Origin: Pseudomonadota bacterium
Lineage (GTDB): Bacteria > Pseudomonadota > Alphaproteobacteria > Reyranellales > Reyranellaceae
Length of the DNA stretch: 22,356 bases
Direction: 5' to 3'
Assembly (NCBI GenBank): GCA_023386865.1
Contig: JAEWIV010000364.1
Coordinates: forward strand, 1-22,356
Each line of letters opens with the position of its first letter. The first letter of the stretch is position 1. Positions 1 to 7,358 of this stretch are shown piece after piece. Made by a program: the position numbers and the translations under genes. The notes below the pieces were generated by a model. That model worked only from the letters and a program-made list of their open reading frames with translations. It was not told where the DNA came from and did not search any database.

Positions 1-583
1 GGCCGGCGCGATAGCGCACGGCGCGGGTCCGGGCTTTCGGCGCAGCGGCGCCGACCCAGAGCGGCAGCGGCCCGGGCGCGATCGGCGGCGGCCGCAGCAG
101 GCCGTTCCTGACGTTGTAGATGCGGCCTTCGTAGTCGAAGCGCTCGCCGCGCCAGGCGAGCCCCAGGATGTCGAGCGCCTCCTCGAAGGCTCTGGTGCGT
201 GTCTTGTAGTTCCAGCCGAAGCTCTCGAATTCGGCCGGCCGATAGCCCTGTCCCAGCCCGATCTCGACGCGGCCGCCGGACATGTTGTCGATCACCGACA
301 GGTCCTCTGCCAGGCGCAGCGGATGGCCGTACAGCGGCGCCAGCGCCACGCCCTGGCCGATGCGGCAGTGCGGAGCGGCCACGGCGAGGGCGGCGCAGGC
401 GACGATGGGCGAGGGGCAGTAGCCGTCGGCCTCGCCGTGATGCTCGCTCGTCCAGATCGACTCGAAGCCCAGCCGATCGGCTTCGCTCGCGAGCTCCAGG
501 CTCTCGCGATAGGACCTGTCCCACGTCTCGCCCAGCCCGGGGTTGGTCTGGAAGCTGAGCGACAGCCCGAATTTGACGCCCAC
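1..583 (-). CDS. Luciferase-like monooxygenase, LuxA-like subfamily, C-terminus beyond the window edge
   Basis: This gene encodes the N-terminal 194 residues of an LLM-superfamily flavin-dependent oxidoreductase; the rest lies left of base 1. The visible part starts with a beta strand typical of the family (GVKFGLSLS), has the active-site-side motif EHH at residues 47-49 that is seen in alkanal monooxygenase-like members, then GQGVALAPL, the SGGRVEIGLGQGY strand-loop that contacts the cofactor, and a late PLPLWVGAA strand. The start is GTG at 583-581, two bases after the TGA of the upstream gene (586-1440), so the two are translationally coupled. An ATG start is not available in a sensible place. 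The EHH motif separates it from the other ten LLM proteins here. Cofactor (FMN or F420) and substrate cannot be told. Confidence 0.88.
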   Translation of the reverse strand, partial: MGVKFGLSLSFQTNPGLGETWDRSYRESLELASEADRLGFESIWTSEHHGEADGYCPSPIVACAALAVAAPHCRIGQGVALAPLYGHPLRLAEDLSVIDNMSGGRVEIGLGQGYRPAEFESFGWNYKTRTRAFEEALDILGLAWRGERFDYEGRIYNVRNGLLRPPPIAPGPLPLWVGAAAPKARTRAVRYRAG

Positions 584-585
584 GG

Positions 586-1440
586 TCAGCCGCCCAGCTG
601 GCGCTTGAGCTCGCTCCAGCGATCGATGATCGGCAGCAGCTTGTCCTCTTTCTCGGCCGGCAGCGTGAAGGTCACGCGATCGACGCCGATCTCGCGGCAG
701 AACTTCAGCTGGTCGAGCACGTCGGGCACGCGGAAGATGGTGATGGGCAGGCTCGCAGGATCGCGCCCGGCCTCCTTGGCCATGACGCGGAACTTGTCGA
801 TGATCACGCCCACCCCGTCCTTCTCCAGCCGGTCGGCGCGTGGGATCCAGCCGTTGCCGTAGCGGATGGCGCGCCGCGCCGCGTAGGGGAAGGCGCCGCC
901 GACGATGACGGGCGGATGCGGCTTCTGGAACGGCTTGGGCCACTGTTTCATCTTGTCGAAGTTCACGAACTCGCCGTGATACTCGGGCTCCTCCTGCGTC
1001 CAGATCGCCTGCATCGCCTCCATGCGCTCGCGGGCGAGCTTGTGGCGGCTCTCGAAGACCGTGCCGTGGTTCTCGATCTCGTCCTGGTTCCAGCCGTTGC
1101 CGCCGCCGAACAGGAAGCGGCCCTGGCTGCGCTGGTCGATGGTCGACACCCCCTTGGCGGTGACGATGGGATCGCGCTGCGTCAGGAGGGCGATGCCGGT
1201 CCCGACCTTGAGCCTGGTCGTCACCGTCGCCGCCGTGTTCAGCGCCAGGAAAGGGTCCATGATGTCGTAGTAGGGCCGGATCAACGGACCGCCTGCCGGA
1301 TAGGGCGTTTTGCGTGACGAGGGGATGTGCGTGTGCTCGGGCACCCACAGCGATTCGAAGCCGCGCTCCTCCAGCAGCCGCGCCAGCGGCGCCGGCTGCA
1401 TGGAGTCCGTGGTGAAGAACATCACCGCACCGATCTTCAT
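586..1440 (-). CDS. LLM-class oxidoreductase, Rv2161c-like (TIGR03619-type)
   Basis: A 284-residue LLM-superfamily TIM-barrel oxidoreductase. The start is the ATG at 1440 (MKIGAVMFF), because it is preceded by a GAGGGG ribosome binding site and the fold begins there; an upstream in-frame ATG would add 22 residues that do not look like the family. Motifs are EH at 35-36, VGTGIAL at 79-85, the loop GGGNGW at 112-117 and the strand PVIVGG at 177-182. This pattern fits the group annotated as F420-dependent Rv2161c-like, although proteobacterial members may use FMN. The protein is the first gene of a two-gene minus-strand unit with the LuxA-like gene and is divergent from the 1500-5339 operon, with only 59 bases between them. 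Two other proteins in the window (5379-6248 and 8314-9195) are of the same subfamily. Substrate unknown. Confidence 0.92.
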   Translation of the reverse strand: MKIGAVMFFTTDSMQPAPLARLLEERGFESLWVPEHTHIPSSRKTPYPAGGPLIRPYYDIMDPFLALNTAATVTTRLKVGTGIALLTQRDPIVTAKGVSTIDQRSQGRFLFGGGNGWNQDEIENHGTVFESRHKLARERMEAMQAIWTQEEPEYHGEFVNFDKMKQWPKPFQKPHPPVIVGGAFPYAARRAIRYGNGWIPRADRLEKDGVGVIIDKFRVMAKEAGRDPASLPITIFRVPDVLDQLKFCREIGVDRVTFTLPAEKEDKLLPIIDRWSELKRQLGG

Positions 1441-1499
1441 GGTCGTTTCCCCTCGTTGGCGTTTGCCGGCTATCCTAGCGACGCAGCCGGGAGGAAGAC
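1441..1499. promoter_or_regulatory. Divergent intergenic control region (59 bp)
   Basis: This gap separates the start of the minus-strand LLM gene from the start of the plus-strand operon, so promoters for both must lie here or inside the neighbouring coding ends. It carries both ribosome binding sites (GAGGGG for the minus gene, GGAGGAA for the plus gene). A TATCCT sequence at 1471-1476 is a possible minus-10 element, but no convincing minus-35 sits at the right spacing. Confidence 0.35.
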
Positions 1500-1850
1500 A
1501 TGCCAATTGCCGCGAAGTACCTGTTCATCGTCAGCATGGACGTCGCCAAGGACAAGGAGGCGCTGTTCAACGAGGTCTACGACACCGAGCACGTGCCGCT
1601 GCTCTCCAAGGTGCCGGGCGTGCGCGGCGTCACGCGCATGAAGACCGAGCCCGCCGCCTTCAACATCGGCGGCGAGCGCAAGGTGCTCGACGGCGCGGGC
1701 GCCCCGACCTACATGGCGATCTACGAGATCGACAGCCCCGACGTGCTGCTCAGCAAGGAATGGGCGGAAGCCGGCGAGAAGGGGCGCTGGCCGTCCGAAG
1801 TGCGCCCTTTCACCACCAACCGCCATCACATCGTGCGCAAGGTGATCTGA
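1500..1850 (+). CDS. Small dimeric alpha/beta-barrel (DUF4286/EthD-like) protein
   Basis: A 116-residue soluble protein with no signal peptide. The pattern of a first beta strand (KYLFIVSMDV), a helix, then EVYDTEHVP at 25-33 and VPGVRGVTRM near 38-47 is that of ferredoxin-like dimeric alpha/beta-barrel proteins such as DUF4286 or EthD relatives, which often accompany oxidative degradation genes. The start has a good GGAGGAA ribosome binding site eight bases or so upstream. The stop codon overlaps the start of the next gene by one base (TGATG), which indicates translational coupling with the SDR gene. A role as a small isomerase, monooxygenase-like helper or product-binding protein is possible, but the family assignment rests on motif resemblance only. 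Confidence 0.75.
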   Translation: MPIAAKYLFIVSMDVAKDKEALFNEVYDTEHVPLLSKVPGVRGVTRMKTEPAAFNIGGERKVLDGAGAPTYMAIYEIDSPDVLLSKEWAEAGEKGRWPSEVRPFTTNRHHIVRKVI

Positions 1851-2626
1851 TGCGCTTCAAGAACAAGGTGGCGCTGATCACCGCCGGCGCCAACGGCATC
1901 GGCCGCGCCACCGCGAAGATCATGGTGAGCGAGGGCGCCACGGTGATCGTCGCCGACAACCACCAAGGCCATCTCGACGAAGCCGTGCCGTCGCTCAAGC
2001 AGGCCGCCGGCCAGTCGGGCGGCAAGGTGCAGGGCGAGCTGATCGACGCCCTCGACCCGCAGCAGGTCGAGACGCTGATCGCCCGCACGGCGCAGCACCA
2101 CGGCGGCATCGACATCCTGGTCAACGCCGTGGGCGGCAGCACGGTGATCGCCAACCCGCAGGCCACCACCGAGCAGCTGAGCTTCGCCGACTGGCAGAAG
2201 CTCATCGCCTTCAATCTCGACGCCACCTTCCTCTGCACCCACACGATCATTCCGGTGATGAAGAGGAAGCGCAGCGGCAAGATCGTCAACCTGGCGTCGA
2301 TCGCCGGACGCGGCCTCAGCTTCAACAGCTCCAGCGCCTATGCCGCCGCCAAGGGCGGCATCATCGCCTTCACCCGCAAGCTCGCCTTCGAGCTCGGGCC
2401 CGACGGCATCAACGTCAATGCGATCGCGCCCTCGATCACCTTGACCGAGCGCATCCGGCCGCACTGGGAGAAGCGCTCGCAGTCATCGCAGGCCGAGGAG
2501 ATCGAGCGCACGCCGTTGCGCCGCGTCGCCGAGGCGGCCGACCAGGCCAACGTGATCTGCTTCCTCGCCTCGTCCGACGCCGATTTCGTCACGGGCCTCA
2601 CCATCGACGTCACGGGCGGCGTCTAG
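1850..2626 (+). CDS. Short-chain dehydrogenase/reductase (SDR), NAD(P)-dependent
   Basis: A 258-residue classical SDR. The nucleotide-binding motif TAGANGIG is at 11-18, Asp36 at the end of the second strand suggests a preference for NAD(H), the NNAG equivalent is NAVG at 92-95, and the catalytic set is Asn122, Ser150, Tyr164 and Lys168 (YAAAK). The C-terminus ends in the usual TGLTIDVTGGV. Length is normal for the family. The chosen ATG at 1850 overlaps the previous stop and gives a complete Rossmann fold; longer reading of the frame upstream would run through the preceding gene. As second gene in a five-gene operon with a second dehydrogenase and two hydrolases, it probably oxidises a secondary alcohol or reduces a ketone in a catabolic route. 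The precise substrate is not visible. Confidence 0.95.
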   Translation: MRFKNKVALITAGANGIGRATAKIMVSEGATVIVADNHQGHLDEAVPSLKQAAGQSGGKVQGELIDALDPQQVETLIARTAQHHGGIDILVNAVGGSTVIANPQATTEQLSFADWQKLIAFNLDATFLCTHTIIPVMKRKRSGKIVNLASIAGRGLSFNSSSAYAAAKGGIIAFTRKLAFELGPDGINVNAIAPSITLTERIRPHWEKRSQSSQAEEIERTPLRRVAEAADQANVICFLASSDADFVTGLTIDVTGGV

Positions 2627-2650
2627 CATCGACAACCAACGGAGAAACGC

Positions 2651-3550
2651 ATGGCCGGCAAGGTCGGATTCATCGGGCTCGGCGCCATGGGCGGGCCGAT
2701 GGCGCTCAATCTCGCGAAAGCCGGCCACAAGCTGGTGGTGCACGACATCGACCAGAGCAAGACCGCCGCGGTGCGCGCCAAGGGCGCCGAGCTCGCGGGC
2801 AACGCCGAGGCGGTCGCGGCCGCGGTCGAGCGCACCATCCTGATCGTCGAGACCACCGATCAGGCGAAAGAAGTGATCGCGGGCGAGCGCGGCATCATCA
2901 AGGGCGCCAAGCCCGGCCACATCGTGGTCTGCATGTCGACCATCGATCCCTTCGCCGCGCGCGAAATCGCCGAGCAATTGAAGGCCAAGGGCATCGCCAT
3001 GGTCGACGCGCCGGTGAGCGGCGGCACCGGCCGGGCGCAGTCGGGCGAGCTGTCGGTGATCGTCGGTGGCGACAAGGACACGGTCGCCAGATGCGAGGAC
3101 CTGTTCGAGGCGATGGGCAACCGCACCTTCCACGTCGGCCCGCTGGGCAGCGGGCTCGCCATGAAGCTGGTCAACAACATGCTGGTGCAGGTCAACACCG
3201 TGGCGGTGGCCGAGGCGCTGGTGCTGGGCGTCAAGGCGGGGCTCGATCCCGAAACGATCTACGAGGTGGTTAAGGTCTCGACCGGCGCCAGCGCCGCCTG
3301 GGAGCTGCGCGTGCCCCGCATCCTCAAGGGCGACTACGAGCCCGGCGGCACGATCGACATCTCCTACAAGGACCAGGAGCTCGAGACCGCGTTCGCCAAG
3401 CGCCTCGGCGTGCCGGTGCTGCTCGCGAACGTCAGCCAGCAGGTCTATCAGATGGCCCGCGCGCAAGGGCTCAACAAGCAGGACGGTTCGGCGGTCGTGA
3501 AGATCTTCGAGCAGTTCGCCGGTGTGAAGGTGAAGGGGGAACAGCGATGA
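2651..3550 (+). CDS. 3-hydroxyisobutyrate dehydrogenase-family NAD(P)-dependent beta-hydroxyacid dehydrogenase
   Basis: A 299-residue member of the beta-hydroxyacid dehydrogenase family (3-hydroxyisobutyrate dehydrogenase, tartronate semialdehyde reductase and relatives). It shows the N-terminal Rossmann motif GLGAMG at 9-14, the substrate-binding segment DAPVSGG at 119-125, and the catalytic Lys172 with Asn176 in GSGLAMKLVNN, followed by the all-helical C-terminal domain. A GGAGAAA ribosome binding site precedes the ATG after a 24-base gap, and the stop overlaps the next start by four bases (ATGA). The family oxidises 3-hydroxy acids to semialdehydes or runs in reverse. Which hydroxy acid is used here is unknown; the company of an SDR, hydrolase and amidohydrolase argues for a degradative pathway rather than valine catabolism, since no mmsA or acyl-CoA genes are nearby. 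Confidence 0.94.
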   Translation: MAGKVGFIGLGAMGGPMALNLAKAGHKLVVHDIDQSKTAAVRAKGAELAGNAEAVAAAVERTILIVETTDQAKEVIAGERGIIKGAKPGHIVVCMSTIDPFAAREIAEQLKAKGIAMVDAPVSGGTGRAQSGELSVIVGGDKDTVARCEDLFEAMGNRTFHVGPLGSGLAMKLVNNMLVQVNTVAVAEALVLGVKAGLDPETIYEVVKVSTGASAAWELRVPRILKGDYEPGGTIDISYKDQELETAFAKRLGVPVLLANVSQQVYQMARAQGLNKQDGSAVVKIFEQFAGVKVKGEQR

Positions 3551-4236
3551 CCACGTTCGTGCTGATCCACGGCGCCTACCAGGGCGGCTGGATCTGGAAA
3601 CCCACTGTCGAGCAGCTCCTGGCCAAGGGCCATCGCGTATTCGCGCCGACCCTCGACGGCTGCGCCGAGCGCAAGGGCCAGGTGCGCGCCGGCATCACCA
3701 CCGAGAGCCACGCCGAGGAGGTCGCCAACTTGCTGTTCTACGAGGACCTCGAGGACGTGGTGCTGGCCGGCACCAGCACCGGCGGCATGGTGATGGCGCG
3801 CGCAGCCGAACTCGCCCGCGAGCGGGTGGCCCGCGTGGTGTTCGCCGATGCGCTGGCATTGATGAACGGCGAGGCGCTGCCCGACATCGTGAAGCGACCG
3901 ACCGCGGTCAACACCGAGCTCACCAGCGGACCGTCGCGCCAGGATTTCGAGAACCGCCTGTTCAAGGATCTCGATCCGGCGATGCGCGCCTGGGCGATCG
4001 AGCGCTGCACCATGCATCCCATCGCCGCCATGACCCAGCCGGTGAAATTGGAGCGCTTCTGGGACCAGTCATGGAACGCCTCGGTGATCTGGTGCAAGCA
4101 GAGCACCAATCCGCCGGTCGCCCATCAGCGCCGCTGCTGCGAGAAGTTGAAGGGCCGCTGGCATGAGCTCGACACCGGCCACTATCCGATGCTGAGCGAG
4201 CCCGCGGCGCTGGCGCGCCTGATCGCGGAGGGCTGA
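3547..4236 (+). CDS. Alpha/beta hydrolase (esterase/hydroxynitrile-lyase-like)
   Basis: A 229-residue alpha/beta-hydrolase-fold protein. The oxyanion-side motif HGAYQGGW begins at residue 8, the nucleophile elbow is GTSTGG at 75-80 with Ser77, and His212 in DTGHYPML is the likely catalytic histidine; Asp101 (VVFADAL) could be the acid or a structural residue. Size and the N-terminal HGAxxGGW pattern match small esterases, methylesterases and hydroxynitrile-lyase-like proteins rather than lipases. There is no signal peptide, so it acts in the cytoplasm. It overlaps the preceding dehydrogenase gene by four bases and is followed after five bases by the amidohydrolase, with the ribosome binding site for that gene inside its own stop region. 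It probably cleaves an ester, lactone or C-C bond in the same pathway. Confidence 0.92.
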   Translation: MTTFVLIHGAYQGGWIWKPTVEQLLAKGHRVFAPTLDGCAERKGQVRAGITTESHAEEVANLLFYEDLEDVVLAGTSTGGMVMARAAELARERVARVVFADALALMNGEALPDIVKRPTAVNTELTSGPSRQDFENRLFKDLDPAMRAWAIERCTMHPIAAMTQPVKLERFWDQSWNASVIWCKQSTNPPVAHQRRCCEKLKGRWHELDTGHYPMLSEPAALARLIAEG

Positions 4237-4241
4237 CGGTC

Positions 4242-5339
4242 ATGGCAAAGGAAACCACATCGGGCTTGGGCTCGATGCTCCAGAGCGGCGCGCGCGATCG
4301 CAACGAGCCGACGCGCTTCGGCCGCATCTACAAGCCCGACGACGCTTGGCACGCCAAGGCAGAGATCGAGCCGATCCTCGAGCCGGAGCTGCCGATCGTC
4401 GACACCCACCATCACCTGTGGGACTTCGGGCGGTTTCGCTATCTGCTCGATGAGCTGCTGGCCGACCTGAACACCGGCCACAACATCGTGGCCACCGTGT
4501 TCGAAGAATGTCGCTCGATGTACCGCAGCCGCGGCCCCGAGGAGATGAAGCCTGTGGGCGAGGTCGAGTTCGTGGCCGGCGTCGCCGCCATGAGCGACAG
4601 CGGCACCTACGGGCCGGCGCGCATCTGCCGCGGCATCGTCGGATACGCCGATCTCTCGCTGGGCGATCGAGTGGCCGCCGTGCTGGAGGCCGAGATCGCG
4701 GCCGGCGGCGGTCGCTTCCGCGGCATCCGCTACTCCGGCGGCTGGGACGCCGATCCCATCATCGGCAACAGTCACGGCGTGTCCGGCCCCGGCGAATACA
4801 GGCGGCCCGAGGTCCGCGCCGGCATGAAGCAGCTCGAGCGGCTCGGCCTGGTGCTCGACGCCTGGGTGTTCCATCCCCAGCTCGGCGAGGTCGTCGACCT
4901 GGCGCGCGCCTTTCCCGGCGCCGGCATCGTGATGTGTCACATGGGCGGGCCGCTGGGTTACGGCCCTTATGCCGGCAAGAAGGACGAGGTCTTCGCCAAC
5001 TGGAAGGCGTCGATGACCGAGCTCGCCAAGTGTCCCAACGTTTCGGTGAAGCTCGGCGGCGTCACCATGCGGCTCGCCGCCTACGACTACGGCAAGCTGC
5101 CGGCGCCCCCGTCATCCGAAGCGCTTGCCGGCTACTGGGGCCCGTACGTGAAGACCTGCATCGACCTGTTCGGTCCCGACCGCTGCATGGTCGAGAGCAA
5201 CTACCCGGTCGAGAAGATGGGCGTCGGCATGCCGGCGCTGTGGAACATGTTCAAGCGCCTGACCGCCGGCGTGTCCGCCGCCGAGAAGAAGGCGATCTTC
5301 AGCGGCACGGCGAACCGGGTGTACAGGCTCGGACTCTGA
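4242..5339 (+). CDS. Amidohydrolase-superfamily metal-dependent hydrolase (PF04909, COG3618-like)
   Basis: A 365-residue TIM-barrel amidohydrolase of the group that includes lactonases (LigI type) and ACMSD-like decarboxylases. The metal-binding signature DTHHHLWD is at 54-61; later strands carry VFHPQ, VMCHMGGP and, at the strand 8 position, ESNYPVEK. In the LigI and fuconolactonase enzymes the last strand normally gives an aspartate (SDWP); here asparagine stands in that place, as I recall for a sizeable ESNFPVDK-type subgroup. About 45 N-terminal residues precede the barrel. It is the last gene of the five-gene operon and ends 4 bases before the centre of a strong hairpin structure starting at 5340. 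A lactone or amide hydrolysis or decarboxylation step downstream of the dehydrogenases is a reasonable inference. Confidence 0.93.
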   Translation: MAKETTSGLGSMLQSGARDRNEPTRFGRIYKPDDAWHAKAEIEPILEPELPIVDTHHHLWDFGRFRYLLDELLADLNTGHNIVATVFEECRSMYRSRGPEEMKPVGEVEFVAGVAAMSDSGTYGPARICRGIVGYADLSLGDRVAAVLEAEIAAGGGRFRGIRYSGGWDADPIIGNSHGVSGPGEYRRPEVRAGMKQLERLGLVLDAWVFHPQLGEVVDLARAFPGAGIVMCHMGGPLGYGPYAGKKDEVFANWKASMTELAKCPNVSVKLGGVTMRLAAYDYGKLPAPPSSEALAGYWGPYVKTCIDLFGPDRCMVESNYPVEKMGVGMPALWNMFKRLTAGVSAAEKKAIFSGTANRVYRLGL

Positions 5340-5376
5340 CTTCCTCCCCTTCGCGGAGTCCGCGAAGGAGAGGAAG
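5340..5376. terminator. Long hairpin between convergent genes, likely bidirectional terminator
   Basis: Bases 5340-5357 and 5359-5376 form an inverted repeat of 18 base pairs with a single mismatch, separated by one base, so the real loop is a few bases. It lies directly after the stop of the amidohydrolase gene and just before the stop of the convergent LLM gene. There is no clear T-run on either side, so termination may be weak or the element may be a REP-like palindrome that protects transcript ends. Confidence 0.7.
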
Positions 5377-5378
5377 GC

Positions 5379-6248
5379 TCACGCCGCGAGCCGTACCACC
5401 TTCTCGATCTCCGGCAGGCGCTCGTCGACCTTGTCGGGACGCTGGCTGCCGAGGTTCGGGATCAGCCGATGCACACCGAGATCGGCGTATTGCTTGACGT
5501 GGTCCGGCGCCATGTTCATCGGCGGCGTGATGATGATCTCGTACTTGGAATCGCGCTTGCGGCCGGCCTTGGCGAAGGCGGCATCGAGCTTGTCCAGCAT
5601 TCCCTTGGTGCGCGTCGGATCGAGATTGAAGCCGTACCAGCCGGCGCCGAACTTCACGGCGCGGGCGAAGGCGGCGTCGGCATAGCCGCCGACGATGATC
5701 GGCACGTGCGGTTTCTGGATCGGCTTGGGATCGAGCCGCATGGTCTCGAATTTCACCCACTTGCCCTTGAAGTCGACCACCGGCTCGGTCCACAGCCGGC
5801 GCATCACTTCCAGGAATTCATCGCAACGCTTGCCGCGGTCTTCCCAGCGGTAGCCGCAGGCCTCGACTTCTTCCTTGTTCCAGCCGACGCCGATGCCGAA
5901 GTCGATGCGCCCGTCGCTGAGCCAGTCCAGGGTGCACATCTCCTTGGCCGTGTAGATCGGGTTGCGCTGCGGCACGAGGGCGACGCCGGTACCGAGTCGG
6001 AGTTTGCTGGTCGCTGCGGCGAGGAAGCCGAAGGTCGCCGTGACGTCGAGCATGCCGCCGCCTTCCGGCACGGGGATGCGGCCGTCCTTGGAGCCGGGGT
6101 AGCCGTAGGTGTTCTTGTCGAACAGCGCCACGTGCTCGCCCATCCAGATCGAGTCCAGGCCGGCACTCTCGGCGCGTCGGCCGAAGTCCGTGATCATCCG
6201 GGGCGTCGCCTGGGGCGACATGAACGTCGCGAAGACTCCGACTTTCAT
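5379..6248 (-). CDS. LLM-class oxidoreductase, Rv2161c-like (TIGR03619-type)
   Basis: A 289-residue LLM-superfamily oxidoreductase. The start is the ATG at 6248 (MKVGVFATF), preceded by AAGGAG, and it gives the family's usual first strand; the same frame is open far upstream by chance but runs through another gene. Motifs are GEH at 37-39, LGTGV at 85-89, GIGVGW at 118-123 with following KEE, and IIVGGYADAA near 180. The closest relatives in the window are 586-1440 and 8314-9195. It sits 11 bases after the stop of the Rv3520c-like LLM gene and shares its transcript. A flavin or deazaflavin hydride transfer or monooxygenation is expected; cofactor and substrate cannot be read from the sequence. 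Confidence 0.93.
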   Translation of the reverse strand: MKVGVFATFMSPQATPRMITDFGRRAESAGLDSIWMGEHVALFDKNTYGYPGSKDGRIPVPEGGGMLDVTATFGFLAAATSKLRLGTGVALVPQRNPIYTAKEMCTLDWLSDGRIDFGIGVGWNKEEVEACGYRWEDRGKRCDEFLEVMRRLWTEPVVDFKGKWVKFETMRLDPKPIQKPHVPIIVGGYADAAFARAVKFGAGWYGFNLDPTRTKGMLDKLDAAFAKAGRKRDSKYEIIITPPMNMAPDHVKQYADLGVHRLIPNLGSQRPDKVDERLPEIEKVVRLAA

Positions 6249-6259
6249 GAAACTCTCCT

Positions 6260-7297
6260 TCAGTTGAGGCGCGCCGCCTGCGCCATGACCTCGATGGCCT
6301 CGGGCTGGCGCGAGCGCACGCTGATGGTATCGGCGCCGCAATCCTCCCAGGCGCGGTAGCGCTCGCGGATTCGCGAGGCCGGACCGACAAGCGATTTCAT
6401 GTCGACCCATTCGTCGGGCACCGCGGCGATCGCCTCGTCCTTGCGATGCGCCAGATAGAGTTCCTGGATACGCTTGGCCGCGTCGCCGAAGCCGCGGCGC
6501 ACCATGATGTCGTTGTGGAAGTTCTTGTTCTTGTGGCCCATGCCGCCGACATAGAGCGCCACTTCGGGCTTCAGCCTGGCCAGCGCCGCCTTGACGTCGT
6601 TCTCGACCTCGACATGCACCGAGGCGGTGATGGCGAAGTCCTTCATGCTCTTGCCGTTGCCGGCACGCCGAAACCCTTCCTCGAGCCACGGCCGGTACTC
6701 GTCCATGGCGCCCGGCATGAAGCCCATCGGCAGCCAGCCGTCGGCGATCTCGGCGGTGAGCTTGACCGTCGATTCGTTGCCGGTCGCGAGGTAGATCGGG
6801 ATGTCGGGGTTCATGTGCAGGATCGACTTCAGCGGCTTGCCGATGCCCATGGCGCCGGGGCCGGTGTAGGGCAGGGCGTATTCCTTGCCGTCGTGCGTCA
6901 CGGGCCCCTCGCGCTTGAAGATCTTGCGCATGATCGCGACGTAATCCTTCATCCGGTAGTAGGGCTTGCCCCACGGCTCGCCGTACCAGCCCTCGACGAT
7001 CTGCGGGCCCGAAACGCCGAGACCGGCGATGAACCGGCCGCCGCCCGCCATGGCGTCGACGGTCGCCGCCGACATCGCGGCGTTGGCCGGTGTCCGCGCC
7101 GCCAGCTGCATGATACCGGTGCCGAGCTTGATTCGTTTGGTGAGGGCGGCGAGATAGGCAAGCGGTGTGACGGCATCGGAGCCGTAGGCTTCGGCGGTCC
7201 AGACCGAATCGTAGCCCAGCTCCTCGGCGCGTTGCACCAGCTTGACCGGAATGTCGAGGTGCGCGCGCGAATAGCCGATCGACAGGCCCAATTTCAT
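6260..7297 (-). CDS. LLM-class oxidoreductase, Rv3520c-like (TIGR03559-type)
   Basis: A 345-residue LLM protein. It starts MKLGLSIGYS and carries EAYGSDA at 36-42, LGTGIMQL near 58-65, GLGVSGPQ at 92-99 and VEGWYG at 101-106. This run is highly characteristic of the mycobacterial Rv3520c-like group annotated as F420-dependent. A strong ribosome binding site GGAGGAA stands seven to eight bases before the ATG. It is the first gene of a two-gene unit with 5379-6248 and is divergent from the LLM gene starting at 7359. The longer C-terminus includes an insertion (residues about 250-300) that is normal for this group. Of the LLM proteins here this is the one with the clearest subfamily assignment. 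Whether this host makes F420 is not shown. Confidence 0.94.
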   Translation of the reverse strand: MKLGLSIGYSRAHLDIPVKLVQRAEELGYDSVWTAEAYGSDAVTPLAYLAALTKRIKLGTGIMQLAARTPANAAMSAATVDAMAGGGRFIAGLGVSGPQIVEGWYGEPWGKPYYRMKDYVAIMRKIFKREGPVTHDGKEYALPYTGPGAMGIGKPLKSILHMNPDIPIYLATGNESTVKLTAEIADGWLPMGFMPGAMDEYRPWLEEGFRRAGNGKSMKDFAITASVHVEVENDVKAALARLKPEVALYVGGMGHKNKNFHNDIMVRRGFGDAAKRIQELYLAHRKDEAIAAVPDEWVDMKSLVGPASRIRERYRAWEDCGADTISVRSRQPEAIEVMAQAARLN

Positions 7298-7358
7298 TGC
7301 CGTTTCCTCCGCCCAACGCGCAAACTATATCAACGAAAGATCGACGTGAGGAAACGCC
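7298..7358. promoter_or_regulatory. Divergent promoter region between two LLM pairs (61 bp)
   Basis: This short gap must hold the transcription starts for both the 7297-to-5379 unit and the 7359-to-9195 unit. Its centre (about 7320-7340) is the only AT-rich patch nearby and contains a TATATC/ACTATA block that can be read as a minus-10 element in either direction. I see no good minus-35 partner. Ribosome binding sites GGAGGAA (minus) and GAGGAAA (plus) lie at its two ends. Confidence 0.4.
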
